A stretch of DNA of 64,000 bases from Closterium sp. Naga37s-1. Its lineage: Eukaryota; Streptophyta; Zygnematophyceae; Desmidiales; Closteriaceae. The notes under the pieces were generated by a model that was not told the origin of the DNA, searched no databases, and worked only from the letters and a program-made list of their open reading frames with translations. Shown piece after piece: positions 1 to 13,659 of this stretch. Made by a program: the position numbers and the translations under genes. Within the stretch, counting starts at the first letter, position 1, and each line of letters begins with the position of its first letter. Location of the stretch: NCBI GenBank assembly GCA_947471745.1, contig CANJKZ010000534.1, forward strand, positions 1 through 64,000, in the 5' to 3' direction.

Positions 1-601
1 TTTGCAAAATAGCAAGAACAAGGGCCTAGCGTGTGCAAAATTGCAAGAACAAGGGCCCAGAGTGTGCAAATTTGCAAGAACAAGGGCCTAGCGTGTGCAA
101 AATAGCAAGAACAAGGGCCTAGCGTGTGCAAAATTGCAAGAACAAGGGCCTAGCGTTTGCAAAATAGCAAGAACAAGGGCCCAGCGTGTGCAAAATTGCA
201 ATAACAAGGGCCTAGTGTGTGCAAACTTGCAAGAACAAGGGCCTAGCGTGTGCAAAATTGCAAGAACAAGGGCCTAGCGTATTCAAAATTGAAAGAAAAA
301 GGGCCTAGCGTGTGCAAAATTGCAAGAACAAGGGCCTAGCGCGTGAAAAAATGCAAAAATAAGGGCCTAGCGAGTGCAAAATTGCAAGAACAAGGCCCTA
401 GCGTGTGCAAAATTGCAAGAACAAGGGCCTAGCATGTGCAAAATAGCAAGAACAAGGGCCTAGCGTGTGCAAAATTGCAAGAACAAGGGCCTAGCATGTG
501 CAAAATAGCAAGAATAAGGGCCTAGCGTGTGCAAAATTGCAAGAACAAGGGCCTAGTGTCTGCAAAATTGCAAGAACAAGGGCCTAGCGTGTGCAAAATA
601 G

Positions 602-3600
602 CAAGAACAAGGGCCTAGCGTGTGCAAAATTGCAAGAACAAGGGCCTAGCGTGTGCAAAATTGCAAGAACAATGGCCTAGCGTGTGCAAAATTGCAAGAA
701 CAAGGGCCTAGCGTGTGCAAAGTTTCAAGAACAAGGGCCTAGTGTGTGCAAAATTGCAAGAAAACGGGTCTAGCGAGTGCAAAATTGCAAGAACAAGGGC
801 CCAGCGTGTGCAAATTTCAAAAACAGGGGCCTAGCGTGTGCAAAATTGCAAGAACAAGGGCCTAGCGTGTGCAAAATTGCAAGAACAAGGGCCTAGCGTG
901 TGCAAAATTGCAAGAACAAGGGCCTAGCGTGTGCAAAATGCAAGAACAAGGGCCTAGCGTGTGGAAAATTGCAAGAACAAGAGCCTAGCGAGTGCAAAAT
1001 TGCAAGAACAAGGGCCTAGCGTGTGCAAAATTGCAAGAACAAGGGCCTAGCGTGTGCAAAATTGCAAGAACAAGGGCCTAGCGTGTGCAAAATAGCAAGA
1101 ACAAGGGCCTAGCATGTGCAAAATTGCAAGAACAAGGGCCTAGCGTGTGCAAAATAGCACGAACAAGGGCCTAGCGTGTGCAAAATTGCAAGAACAAGGG
1201 CCTAGTGTGTACGAAATTTCAAGAACAAGGGCCTAGCGTGTGCAAAATTTCAAGAACAAGGGCCTAGCGTGTGCAAAATAGCAAGAACAAGGGCCTAGCG
1301 TGTGCAAAATTGCAAGAACAAGGGCCTAGCGTGTACAAAATTGCAAGAACAAGGGCCTAGCGTGTGCAAAATTTCAAAAACAAGGGCCTAGCATGTGCAA
1401 AATTGCAAGAACAAGGGCCTAGCGTGTGCAAAATAGCAAGAACAAGGGCCTAGCGTGTGCAAAATTGCAAGAACAAGGGCCTAGCGTGTGCAAAATTGCA
1501 AGAACAAGGGCCTAGCGTGTGCAAAATTGCAAGAACAAGGGCCTAGCGTGTGCAAAATAGCAAGAACAAGGGCCTAGCGTGTGCAAAATAGCAAGAACAA
1601 GGGTGTGCAAAATTGCAAGAACAAGGGCCTAGCGAGTGCAAAATTGCAAGAACAAGGGCCCAGCGTGTGCAAAATTTCAAGAACAAGGGCCTAGCGTGTG
1701 CAAAATAGCAAGAACAAGGGCCTAGCGTGTGCAAAATAGCAAGAACAAGGGCCTAGCGTATGCAAAATTGCAAGAACAAGGGCCTAGCGTGTGCAAAATT
1801 GCAAGAACAAGGGCCTAGCGTGTGCAAAATTGCAAGAACAAGGGCCTAGCGTGTGCAAAATAGCAAGAACAAGGGCCTAGTGTGTGCAAAACTGCAAGAA
1901 CAAGGGCCTAGTGTGTGCAAAATTGCAAGAACAAGGGCCCAGTGTGTGCAAAATTGCAAAAACAAGGGCCTAGCGTGTGCAAAATTGCAAGAACAAGGGC
2001 CTAGCGTATGCAAAATTGAAAGAACAAGGGCCTAGCGTTTGCAAAAGTTTAAGAACAAGGGCCTAGAGTGTGCAAAATTGCAAGAACAAGGGCCTAGCGT
2101 GTGCAAAATAGTAAGAACAAGGGCCTAGCGTGTGCAAAACAGCAAGAACAAGGGCCTAGCGTGTGCAAAATTGCAAGAACAACAGCCTAGCGTGTGCAAA
2201 ATAGCAAGAACAAGGGCCTAGCATGTGCAAAATAGCAAGAACAAGGGCCTAGCGTGTGCAAAATTGCAAGAACAAGGGCCTAGCGTGTGCAAAATTTCAA
2301 GAACAAGGGCCTAGCGTGTGCAAAATTGCAAGAACAAGGGCCTAGCGTGTGCAAAATAGCAAGAACAAGGGCCTAGCATGTGCAAAATAGCAAGAGCAAG
2401 GGCCTAGCATGTGCAAACTTTCAAGAACAAGGGCCTAGCGTGTGCAAAATTGCAAGAACAAGGGCCTAGCGTGTGCAAAATTGCAAGAACAATGGCCTAG
2501 CGTGTGCAAAATTGCAAGAACAAGGGCCTAGCGTGTGCAAAGTTTCAAGAACAAGGGCCTAGTGTGTGCAAAATTGCAAGAAAACGGGTCTAGCGAGTGC
2601 AAAATTGCAAGAACAAGGGCCCAGCGTGTGCAAATTTCAAGAACAAGGGCCTAGCGTGTGCAAAATTGCAAGAACAAGGGCCTAGCGTGTGCAAAATTGC
2701 AAGAACAAGGGCCTAGCGTGTGCAAAATTGCAAGAACAAGGGCCTAGCGTGTGCAAAATGCAAGAACAAGGGCCTAGCGTGTGGAAAATTGCAAGAACAA
2801 GAGCCTAGCGAGTGCAAAATTGCAAGAACAAGGGCCTAGCGTGTGCAAAATTGCAAGAACAAGGGCCTAGCGTGTGCAAAATTGCAAGAACAAGGGCCTA
2901 GCGTGTGCAAAATAGCAAGAACAAGGGCCTAGCATGTGCAAAATTGCAAGAACAAGGGCCTAGCGTGTGCAAAATAGCACGAACAAGGGCCTAGCGTGTG
3001 CAAAATTGCAAGAACAAGGGCCTAGTGTGTGCGAAATTTCAAGAACAAGGGCCTAGCGTGTGCAAAATTTCAAGAACAAGGGCCTAGCGTGTGCAAAATA
3101 GCAAGAACAAGGGCCTAGCGTGTGCAAAATTGCAAGAACAAGGGCCTAGCGTGTACAAAATTGCAAGAACAAGGGCCTAGCGTGTGCAAAATTTCAAAAA
3201 CAAGGGCCTAGCATGTGCAAAATTGCAAGAACAAGGGCCTAGCGTGTGCAAAATAGCAAGAACAAGGGCCTAGCGTGTGCAAAATTGCAAGAACAAGGGC
3301 CTAGCGTGTGCAAAATTGCAAGAACAAGGGCCTAGCGTGTGCAAAATTGCAAGAACAAGGGCCTAGCGTGTGCAAAATAGCAAGAACAAGGGCCTAGCGT
3401 GTGCAAAATAGCAAGAACAAGGGTGTGCAAAATTGCAAGAACAAGGGCCTAGCGAGTGCAAAATTGCAAGAACAAGGGCCCAGCGTGTGCAAAATTTCAA
3501 GAACAAGGGCCTAGCGTGTGCAAAATAGCAAGAACAAGGGCCTAGCGTGTGCAAAATAGCAAGAACAAGGGCCTAGCGTATGCAAAATTGCAAGAACAAG

Positions 3601-4308
3601 GGCCTAGCGTGTGCAAAATTGCAAGAACAAGGGCCTAGCGTGTGCAAAATTGCAAGAACAAGGGCCTAGCGTGTGCAAAATAGCAAGAACAAGGGCCTAG
3701 TGTGTGCAAAACTGCAATAACAAGGGCCTAGTGTGTGCAAAATTGCAAGAACAAGGGCCCAGTGTGTGCAAAATTGCAAAAACAAGGGCCTAGCGTGTGC
3801 AAAATTGCAAGAACAAGGGCCTAGCGTATGCAAAATTGAAAGAACAAGGGCCTAGCGTTTGCAAAAGTTTAAGAACAAGGGCCTAGAGTGTGCAAAATTG
3901 CAAGAACAAGGGCCTAGCGTGTGCAAAATAGTAAGAACAAGGGCCTAGCGTGTGCAAAACAGCAAGAACAAGGGCCTAGCGTGTGCAAAATTGCAAGAAC
4001 AACAGCCTAGCGTGTGCAAAATAGCAAGAACAAGGGCCTAGCATGTGCAAAATAGCAAGAACAAGGGCCTAGCGTGTGCAAAATTGCAAGAACAAGGGCC
4101 TAGCGTGTGCAAAATTTCAAGAACAAGGGCCTAGCGTGTGCAAAATTGCAAGAACAAGGGCCTAGCGTGTGCAAAATAGCAAGAACAAGGGCCTAGCATG
4201 TGCAAAATAGCAAGAGCAAGGGCCTAGCATGTGCAAACTTTCAAGAACAAGGGCCTAGCGTGTGCAAAATTGCAAGAACAAGGGCCTAGCGTGTGCAAAA
4301 TTGCAAGA
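602..4308. repeat. 1820-bp higher-order duplication inside the 31-bp array
   Basis: The stretch from about 602 to 2421 recurs at about 2422 to 4308 with a constant offset of 1820 bp. Rare variants recur in order, such as AACAATGGCC at 671 and 2491, the shortened unit near 1600 and 3420, and AACAACAGCC near 2180 and 4000. I saw only isolated substitutions between the two copies, for example near 1211/3031 and 3717. The offset is not a multiple of 31 because truncated units are included, so the two blocks were copied as one piece rather than unit by unit. Confidence 0.9.
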
Positions 4309-6289
4309 AGAAAGGCCTAGCATGTGCAAAATAGCAAGAACAAGGGCCTAGCGTGTGCAAAATTGCAAGAACAAGGGCCTAGCGTGTGCAAGATAGCAAG
4401 AACAAGGGCCTAGCGTGTGCAAAAATGCAAGAACAAGGGCCCAACGTGTGCAAAATTTCAAGAACAAGGGCCTAGCGTGTGCAAAATTGCAAGAACAAGG
4501 GCCTAGCGTGTGCAAAATTGCAAGAACAAGGGCCTAGCGTGTGCAAAATTGCAAGAACAAGGGCTTAGCGTGTGCAAAATTGCAAGAACAAGGGCCTAGC
4601 GTGTGCAAAATTGCAAGAACAAGGGCCTATTGTGTGCAAAATTGCAAGAACAAGGGCCTAGCGTTTGCAAAATAGCAAGAACAAGGGCCTAGCGTGTGCA
4701 AAATTGCAAGAACAAGGGCCCAGAGTGTGCAAATTTGCAAGAACAAGGGCCTAGCGTGTGCAAAATAGCAAGAACAAGGGCCTAGCGTGTGCAAAATTGC
4801 AAGAACAAGGGCCTAGCGTGTGCAAAATAGCGAGAACAAGGGCCTAGCGTGTGCAAAATTGCAAGAACAAGGGCCCAACGTGTGCAAAATTTCAAGAACA
4901 AGGGCCTAGCGTGTGCAAAATTGCAAGAACAAGGGCCTAGCGTGTGCAAAATTGCAAGAACACGGGCCTAGCGTGTGCAAAATTGCAAGAACAAGGGCTT
5001 AGCGTGTGCAAAATTGCAAGAACAAGGGCCTAGCATGTGCAAAATTGCAAGAACAAGGGCCTATTAAGGTGCAAAATTGCAAGAACAAGGGCCTAGCGTT
5101 TGCAAAATAGCAAGAACAAGGGCCTAGCGTGTGCAAAATTGCAAGAACAAGGGCCCAGAGTGTGCAAATTTGCAAGAACAAGGGCCTAGCGTGTGCAAAA
5201 TAGCAAGAACAAGGGCCTAGCGTGTGCAAAATAGCAAGAACAAGGGCCTAGCGTGTGCAAAATTGCAAGAACAAGGGCCTAGCGTGTGCAAAATAGCAAG
5301 AACAAGGGCCTAGCATGTGCAAAATAGCAAGAACAAGGGCCTAGCGTGTGCAAAATTGCAAGAACAAGGGCCTAGCATGTGCAAAATTTCAAGAACAAGG
5401 GCCTAGCGTGTGCAAAATTGCAAGAACAAGGGCCCAACGTGTGCAAATCTTCAAGAACAAGGGCCCAGCGTGTGCAAAATTGCAAGAACAAGGGCCTAGC
5501 GTGTGCAAAATTGCAAGAACAAGGGCCTTGCATGTGCAAAATTGCAAGAACAAGGGCCTAGCGTGTGCAAAATAGCAAGAACAAGGGCCTAGCATGTGCA
5601 AAATTGCAAGAACAAGGGCCTAGCGTGTGCAAAATTTCAAGAACAAGGGCCTAGCGTGTACAAAATTGCAAGAACAAGGGCCTAGAGTGTGCAAAAAATC
5701 AAAAACAAGGGCCTAGCGTGTGCAAAATTGCAAGAACAAAGACCTAGCGTGTGCAAAATAGCAAGAACAAGGGCCTAGCGTGTGCAAAATTGCAAGAACA
5801 AGGGCCTAGCGTGTGCAAAATTTCAAAAACAAGGGCCTAGTGTGTGCAAAATTGCAAGAACAAGGGCCTAGCGTGTGCAAAATAGCAAGAACAAGGGCCT
5901 AGCGTGTGAAAAATTGCAAGAACAAGGGCCTAGCGTGTGCAAAATAGCAAGAACAAGGGCCTAGCATGTGTAAAATAGCAAGAACAAGGGCCTAGCGTGT
6001 GCAAAATTGCAAGAAAAAGGGCCTAGCGTGTGCAAAATAGTAAGAACAAGGGCCTAGCGTGTGCAAAATTGCAAGAACAAGGGCCCAACGTGTGCAAAAT
6101 TTCAAGAACAAGGGCCTAGCGTGTGCAAAATTGCAAGAACAAGGGCCTAGCGTGTGCAAAATTGCAAGAACAAGGGCCTATTGTGTGCAAAATTGCAAGA
6201 ACAAGGGCCTAGCGTTTGCAAAATAGCAAGAACAAGGGCCTAGCGTGTGCAAAATTGCAAGAACAAGGGCCCAGAGTGTGCAAATTTGC

Positions 6290-9200
6290 AAGAACAAGGG
6301 CCTAGCATGTGTAAAATAGCAAGAACAAGGGCCTAGCGTGTGCAAAATTGCAAGAAAAAGGGCCTAGCGTGTGCAAAATAGTAAGAACAAGGGCCTAGCG
6401 TGTGCAAAATTGCAAGAACAAGGGCCCAACGTGTGCAAAATTTCAAGAACAAGGGCCTAGCGTGTGCAAAATTGCAAGAACAAGGGCCTAGCGTGTGCAA
6501 AATTGCAAGAACAAGGGCCTAGCGTGTGCAAAATTGCAAGAACAAGGGCTTAGCGTGTGCAAAATTGCAAGAACAAGGGCCTAGCGTGTGCAAAATTGCA
6601 AGAACAAGGGCCTATTGTGTGCAAAATTGCAAGAACAAGGGCCTAGCGTTTGCAAAATAGCAAGAACAAGGGCCTAGCGTGTGCAAAATTGCAAGAACAA
6701 GGGCCCAGAGTGTGCAAATTTGCAAGAACAAGGGCCTAGCGTGTGCAAAATAGCAAGAACAAGGGCCTAGCGTGTGCAAAATTGCAAGAACAAGGGCCTA
6801 GCGTGTGCAAAATAGCAAGAACAAGGGCCTAGCATGTGCAAAATAGCAAGAACAAGGGCCCAACGTGTGCAAAATTGCAAGAACAAGGGCCTAGCGTGTG
6901 CAAAATAGCAAGAACAAGGGCCTAGCGTGTGCAAAATTGCAAGAACAAGGGCCTAGCGTGTGCAAAATTGCAAGAACAAGGGCCTAGCATGTGCAAAATT
7001 TCAAGAACAAGGGCCTAGCGTGTGCAAAATTGCAAGAACAAGGGCCCAACGTGTGCAAAATTTCAAGAACAAGGGCCCAGCGTGTGCAAAATTGCAAGAA
7101 CAAGGGCCTAGCGTGTGCAAAATTGCAAGAACAAGGGCCTAGCGTGTGCAAAATTGCAAGAACAAGGGCCTAGCGTGTGCAAAATAGCAAGAACAAGGGC
7201 CTAGCGTGTGCAAAATTGCAAGAACAAGGGCCTAGCGTGTGCAAAATTTCAAGAACAAGGGCCTAGCGTGTACAAAATTGCAAGAACAAGGGCCTAGAGT
7301 GTGCAAATTTTCAAAAACAAGGGCCTAGCGTGTGCAAAATTGCAAGATTAAGGGCCTAGCGTGTGCAAAATAGCAAGAACAAGGGCCTAGCGTGTGCAAA
7401 ATTGCAAGAACAAGGGCCTAGCGTGTGCAAAATTTCAAAAACAAGGGCCTAGCGTGTGCAAAATTGCAAGAACAAGGGCCTAGAGGGTGCAAAATTTCAA
7501 AAACAAGGGCCTAGTGTGTGCAAAATTGCAAGAACAAGGGCCTAGCGTGTGCAAAATAGCAAGAACAAGGGCCTAGCGTGTGAAAAATTGCAAGAACAAG
7601 GGCCTAGCGTGTGCAAAATAGCAAGAACAAGGGCCTAGCATGTGCAAAATAGCAAGAACAAGGGCCTAGCGTGTGCAAAATTGCAAGAACAAGGGCCTAG
7701 CGTGTGCAAAATAGCAAGAACAAGGGCCTAGCGTGTGCAAAATTGCAAGAACAAGGGCCCAACGTGTGCAAAATTTCAAGAACAAGGGCCTAGCGTGTGC
7801 AAAATTGCAAGAACAAGGGCCTAGCGTGTGCAAAATTGCAAGAACAAGGGCCTAGCGTGTGCAAAATTGCAAGAACAAGGGCTTAGCGTGTGCAAAATTG
7901 CAAGAACAAGGGCCTAGCGTGTGCAAAATTGCAAGAACAAGGGCCTATTGTGTGCAAAATTGCAAGAACAAGGGCCTAGCGTTTGCAAAATAGCAAGAAC
8001 AAGGGCCTAGCGTGTGCAAAATTGCAAGAACAAGGGCCCAGAGTGTGCAAAATTGCAAGAAAAAGGGCCTAGCGTGTGCAAAATAGCAAGAACAAGGGCC
8101 TAGCGTGTGCAAAATTGCAAGAACAAGGGCCTAGCGTTTGCAAAATAGCAAGAACAAGGGCCCAGCGTGTGCAAAATTGCAAGAACAAGGGCCTAGCGTA
8201 TGCAAAATTGAAAGAAAAAGGGCCTAGCGTGTGCAAAATTGCAAGAACAAGGGCCTAGCGAGTGAAAAATTGCAAAAATAAGGGCCTAGCGAGTGCAAAA
8301 TTGCAAGAACAAGGGCCTAGCGTGTGCAAAATTGCAAGAACAAGGGCATAGCGTGTGCAAAATTGCAAGAACAAGGGCCTAGCCTGTGCAAAATTGCAAG
8401 AACAAGGGCCTAGCGTGCGCAAAATTGCAAGAACAAGGGCCTAGCATGTGCAAAATTGCAAGAACAAGAGCCTAGCATGTGCAAAATTCCAGGAACAAGG
8501 GCCTAGCGTGTGCAAAATTGCAAGAACAAGGGCCTAGCGTGTGCAAAATTGCAAGAACAAGGGCCTAGCGTTTGCAAAATAGCAAGAACAAGGGCCTAGC
8601 GTGTGCAAAATTGCAAGAACAAGGGCCCAGAGTGTGCAAATTTGCAAGAACAAGGGCCTAGCATGTGTAAAATAGCAAGAACAAGGGCCTAGCGTGTGCA
8701 AAATTGCAAGAAAAAGGGCCTAGCGTGTGCAAAATAGTAAGAACAAGGGCCTAGCGTGTGCAAAATTGCAAGAACAAGGGCCCAACGTGTGCAAAATTTC
8801 AAGAACAAGGGCCTAGCGTGTGCAAAATTGCAAGAACAAGGGCCTAGCGTGTGCAAAATTGCAAGAACAAGGGCCTAGCGTGTGCAAAATTGCAAGAACA
8901 AGGGCTTAGCGTGTGCAAAATTGCAAGAACAAGGGCCTAGCGTGTGCAAAATTGCAAGAACAAGGGCCTATTGTGTGCAAAATTGCAAGAACAAGGGCCT
9001 AGCGTTTGCAAAATAGCAAGAACAAGGGCCTAGCGTGTGCAAAATTGCAAGAACAAGGGCCCAGAGTGTGCAAATTTGCAAGAACAAGGGCCTAGCGTGT
9101 GCAAAATAGCAAGAACAAGGGCCTAGCGTGTGCAAAATTGCAAGAACAAGGGCCTAGCGTGTGCAAAATAGCAAGAACAAGGGCCTAGCATGTGCAAAAT

Positions 9201-11070
9201 AGCAAGAACAAGGGCCCAACGTGTGCAAAATTGCAAGAACAAGGGCCTAGCGTGTGCAAAATAGCAAGAACAAGGGCCTAGCGTGTGCAAAATTGCAAGA
9301 ACAAGGGCCTAGCGTGTGCAAAATTGCAAGAACAAGGGCCTAGCGTGTGCAAAATAGCAAGAACAAGGGCCTAGCTTGTGCAAAATAGCAAGAACAAGGG
9401 CCTAGCATGTGCAAAATAGCAAGAACAAGGGCCTAGCGTGTGCAAAATTGGAAGAACAAGGGCCTAGCATGTGCAAAATTTCAAGAACAAGGGCCTAGCG
9501 TGTGCAAAATTGCAAGAACAAGGGCCCAACGTGTGCAAAATTTCAAGAACAAGGGCCCAGCGTGTGCAAAATTGCAAGAACAAGGGCCTAGCGTGTGCAA
9601 AATTGCAAGAACAAGGGCCTAGCGTGTGCAAAATTGCAAGAACAAGGGCCTAGCGTGTGCAAAATTGCAAGAACAAGGGCCTAGCGTGTGCAAAATAGCA
9701 AGAACAAGGGCCTAGCGTGTGCAAAATTGCAAGAACAAGGGCCTAGCGTGTGCAAAATTTCAAGAACAAGGGCCTAGCGTGTACAAAATTGCAAGAACAA
9801 GGGCCTAGAGTGTGCAAATTTTCAAAAACAAGGGCCTAGCGTGTGCAAAATTGCAAGATTAAGGGCCTAGCGTGTGCAAAATAGCAAGAACAAGGGCCTA
9901 GCGTGTGCAAAATTGCAAGAACAAGGGCCTAGCGTGTGCAAAATTTCAAAAACAAGGGCCTAGCGTGTGCAAAATTGCAAGAACAAGGGCCTAGAGGGTG
10001 CAAAATTTCAAAAACAAGGGCCTAGTGTGTGCAAAATTGCAAGAACAAGGGCCTAGCGTGTGCAAAATAGCAAGAACAAGGGCCTAGCGTGTGAAAAATT
10101 GCAAGAACAAGGGCCTAGCGTGTGCAAAATAGCAAGAACAAGGGCCTAGCATGTGCAAAATAGCAAGAACAAGGGCCTAGCGTGTGCAAAATTGCAAGAA
10201 CAAGGGCCTAGCATGTGCAAAATAGCAAGAACAAGGGCCTAGCGTGTGCAAAATTGCAAGAACAAGGGCCCAACGTGTGCAAAATTTCAAGAACAAGGGC
10301 CTAGCGTGTGCAAAATTGCAAGAACAAGGGCCTAGCGTGTGCAAAATTGCAAGAACAAGGGCCTAGCGTGTGCAAAATTGCAAGAACAAGGGCTTAGCGT
10401 GTGCAAAATTGCAAGAACAAGGGCCTAGCGTGTGCAAAATTGCAAGAACAAGGGCCTATTGTGTGCAAAATTGCAAGAACAAGGGCCTAGCGTTTGCAAA
10501 ATAGCAAGAACAAGGGCCTAGCGTGTGCAAAATTGCAAGAACAAGGGCCCAGAGTGTGCAAAATTGCAAGAAAAAGGGCCTAGCGTGTGCAAAATAGCAA
10601 GAACAAGGGCCTAGCGTGTGCAAAATTGCAAGAACAAGGGCCTAGCGTTTGCAAAATAGCAAGAACAAGGGCCCAGCGTGTGCAAAATTGCAAGAACAAG
10701 GGCCTAGCGTATGCAAAATTGAAAGAAAAAGGGCCTAGCGTGTGCAAAATTGCAAGAACAAGGGCCTAGCGAGTGAAAAATTGCAAAAATAAGGGCCTAG
10801 CGAGTGCAAAATTGCAAGAACAAGGGCCTAGCGTGTGCAAAATTGCAAGAACAAGGGCATAGCGTGTGCAAAATTGCAAGAACAAGGGCCTAGCCTGTGC
10901 AAAATTGCAAGAACAAGGGCCTAGCGTGCGCAAAATTGCAAGAACAAGGGCCTAGCATGTGCAAAATTGCAAGAACAAGAGCCTAGCATGTGCAAAATTC
11001 CAGGAACAAGGGCCTAGCGTGTGCAAAATTGCAAGAACAAGGGCCTAGCGTGTGCAAATTTGCAAGAACA
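6290..11070. repeat. ~2.4-2.5-kb higher-order duplication inside the 31-bp array
   Basis: A block starting near 6290 recurs near 8645. Landmarks are the GCATGTGTAAAATAGC unit, the GCCTATTG units and the run ending in AATTCCAGGAACAAGG near 8480 and 11000. Offsets between matched landmarks are 2356, 2480 and 2511 bp, that is 76, 80 and 81 units, so whole units were gained or lost after the block duplication. A shorter related block lies around 4.6-5.6 kb. Confidence 0.82.
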
Positions 11071-11359
11071 AGGGCCTAGCGTGTGCAAAATTGCAAGAAC
11101 AAGGGCCTAGTGTGTGCAAAATTGCAAGAACAAGGGCCTAGCGTTTGCAAAATAGCAAGAACAAGGGCCCAGCGTGTGCAAAATTGCAAGAACAAGGGCC
11201 CAGTGTGTGCAAAATTGCAAGAACAAGAGCCTAGCGTGTGCAAAATAGCAAGAACAAGGGCCTAGCGTATGCAAAATTGAAAGAACAAGGGCCTAGCGTT
11301 TGCAAAAGTTTAAGAACAAGGGCCTAGCGTGTGCAAAATTGCAAGAACAAGGGCCTAGC

Positions 11360-13620
11360 GTGTGCAAAATAGTCAGAACAAGGGCATAGCGTGTGCAAAT
11401 TTTCAAGAAAAAGGGCATAGCGTGTGCAAAATTTCAAGAACAAGGGCCTAGCGTGTGCAAAATTGCAAGAACAAGGGCCTAGCGTGTGCAAAATTGCAAG
11501 AACCAGGGCCTAGCGTGTGCAAAATTTCAAGAACAAGGGCCTAGCGTGTGCAAAATTGCAAGAACAAGGGCCTAGCATGTGCAAAATTGCAAGAACAAGG
11601 GCCTAGTGTGTGCAAAATAGCAAGAACAAGGGCCTAGCGTGTGCAAATTTGCAAGAACAAGGGCCTATCGAGTGCAAAATAGCAAGAACAAGGGCCTAGC
11701 GAGTGCAAAATAGCAAGAACTAGGGCGAGTGCAAAACTGCAAGAACAAGGGCCTAGCGTGTGCAAAATTGCAAGAACCAGGGCCTAGCGTGTGCAAAATT
11801 TCAAGAACAAGGGCCTAGCGTGTGCATAATAGCAAGAACAAGGGCCTAGCGAGTGCAAAACTGCAAGAACAAGGGCCTAGCGAGTGCAAAATTGCAAGAA
11901 CAAGGGCCCAGCGATTGCAAAATTGCAAGAACAAGGGCCTAGCGAGTGCAAAATAGCAAGAACTAGGGCCTAGCGTGTGCAAAATTGCAAGAACAAGGGC
12001 CTAGCGTTTGCAAAATAGCAAGAACAAGGGCCTAGCGTGTGCAAAATTGAAAGAAAAAGGGCCTAGCATGTGCCCAAATTGCAAGAACAAGGGCCTAGCG
12101 AGTGCAAAATTGCAAGAACAAGGACCTAGCGTGTGCAAAATAGCAGGAACAAGGGCCTAGCGTGTGCAAAATTGCAAGAACAAGGGCCTAGCGTTTGCAA
12201 AATAGCAAGAACAAGGGCCTAGCGTGTGCAAAATTGAAAGAAAAAGGGCCTAGCGTGTGCAAAATTTCAAGAACAAGGGCCTAGCGAGTGCAAAACTGCA
12301 AGAACAAGGACCTAGCGTGTGCAAAATTGCAAGAACAAGGACCTAGCGTGTGCAAAATAGCAAGAACAAGGGCCTAGCGTGTGCAAAATTGCAAGAACAA
12401 GGGCCTAGCGAGTGCAAAATTGCAAAAATAAGGGCCTAGCGAGTGCAAAATTGCAAGAACAAGGGCCCAGCGTGTGCAAAATAGCAAGAACAAGGGCCAA
12501 GCGTATGCAAAATTGAAAGAACAAGGGCCTAGCGTTTGCAAAAGTTTAAGAACAAGGGCCTAGCGTGTGCAAAATTGCAAGAACAAGGGCCTAGCGTGTG
12601 CAAAATAGTAAGAACAAGGGCATAGCGTGTGCAAATTTTCAAGAAAAAGGGCATAGCGTGTGCAAAATTTCAAGAACAAGGGCCTAGCGTGTGCAAAATT
12701 GCAAGAACAAGGGCCTAGCGTGTGCAAAATAGTAAGAACAAGGGCATAGCGTGTGCAAATTTTCAAGAAAAAGGGCATAGCGTGTGCAAAATTTCAAGAA
12801 CAAGGGCCTAGCGTGTGCAAAATTGCAAGAACAAGGGCCTAGCGTGTGCAAAATTGCAAGAACCAGGGCCTAGCATGTGCAAAATTTCAAGAACAAGGGC
12901 CTAGCGTGTGCAAAATTGCAAGAACAAGGGCCTAGCATGTGCAAAATTGCAAGAACAAGGGCCTAGTGTGTGAAAAATAGCAAGAACAAGGGCCTAGCGT
13001 GTGCAAAATTGCAAGAACAAGGGCCTATCGAGTGCAAAATAGCAAGAACAAGGGCCTAGCGAGTGCAAAATAGCAAGAACTAGGGCCTAGCGAGTGCAAA
13101 ACTGCAAGAACAAGGGCCTAGCGTGTGCAAAATTGCAAGAACCAGGGCCTAGCATGTGCAAAATTTCAAGAACAAGGGCCTAGCGTGTGCATAATAGCAA
13201 GAACAAGGGCCTAGCGAGTGCAAAACTGCAAGAACAAGGGCCTAGCGAGTGCAAAATTGCAAGAACAAGGGCCCAGCGATTGCAAAATTGCAAGAACAAG
13301 GGCCTAGCGAGTGAAAAATAGCAAGAACTAGGGCCTAGCGTGTGCAAAATTGCAAGAACAAGGGCCTAGCATTTGCAAAATAGCAAGAACAAGGGCCTAG
13401 CGTGTGCAAAATTGAAAGAAAAAGGGCCTAGCATGTGCGAAATTGCTAGAACAAGGGCCTAGCGAGTGCAAAATTGCAAGAACAAGGACCTAGCGTGTGC
13501 AAAATAGCAGGAACAAGGGCCTAGCGTGTGCAAAATTGCAAGAACAAGGGCCTAGCGTTTGCAAAATAGCAAGAACAAGGGCCTAGCGTTTGCAAAATTG
13601 CAAGAACAAGGGCCTAGCGT
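11360..13620. repeat. ~1.36-kb higher-order duplication inside the 31-bp array
   Basis: Landmarks at 11371 (AGTCAGAACAAGGGCATAGC), 11501 (AACCAGGGCC) and about 11714 (AACTAGGGC) recur about 1360 bp later at 12731, 12861 and 13074. An extra local copy of the GGCATAGCG landmark lies near 12610. This is the third independent block duplication in the array. Confidence 0.8.
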
Positions 13621-13659
13621 GTGCAAAATTGCAAGAACAAGGGCCTAGCGTGTGCAAAA

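Larger units (their letters stand above)
1..13659. repeat. 31-bp satellite array, main block
   Basis: Head-to-tail units of 31 bp fill this block, about 440 copies. Each unit holds the core AACAAGGGCCTAGCG followed by TGCAAAATTGCA. The second part is an interrupted palindrome, TGCAA-AA-TTGCA, so each full unit carries a small dyad. Units vary mainly at the base pair after AAAAT, giving TTGC, TAGC or TTTC types, and at GCGTGTG, which appears as GCATGTG, GCGAGTG, GCGTTTG or CCAACGTG. Types TTGC and TAGC often alternate, so parts of the array look dimeric. A few units are truncated, for example near 1600 and 3420. No stop codon falls in some frames of the unit, which produces spurious small reading frames on both strands. 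No gene is supported here. The function is unknown; a centromeric or heterochromatic satellite is an inference from array size only. Confidence 0.97.

Noticed and set aside
1-13659. CRISPR-like array with 31-bp repeats
   Set aside because: Repeats are directly abutting with no unique spacers, the DNA is eukaryotic and no cas gene is present.
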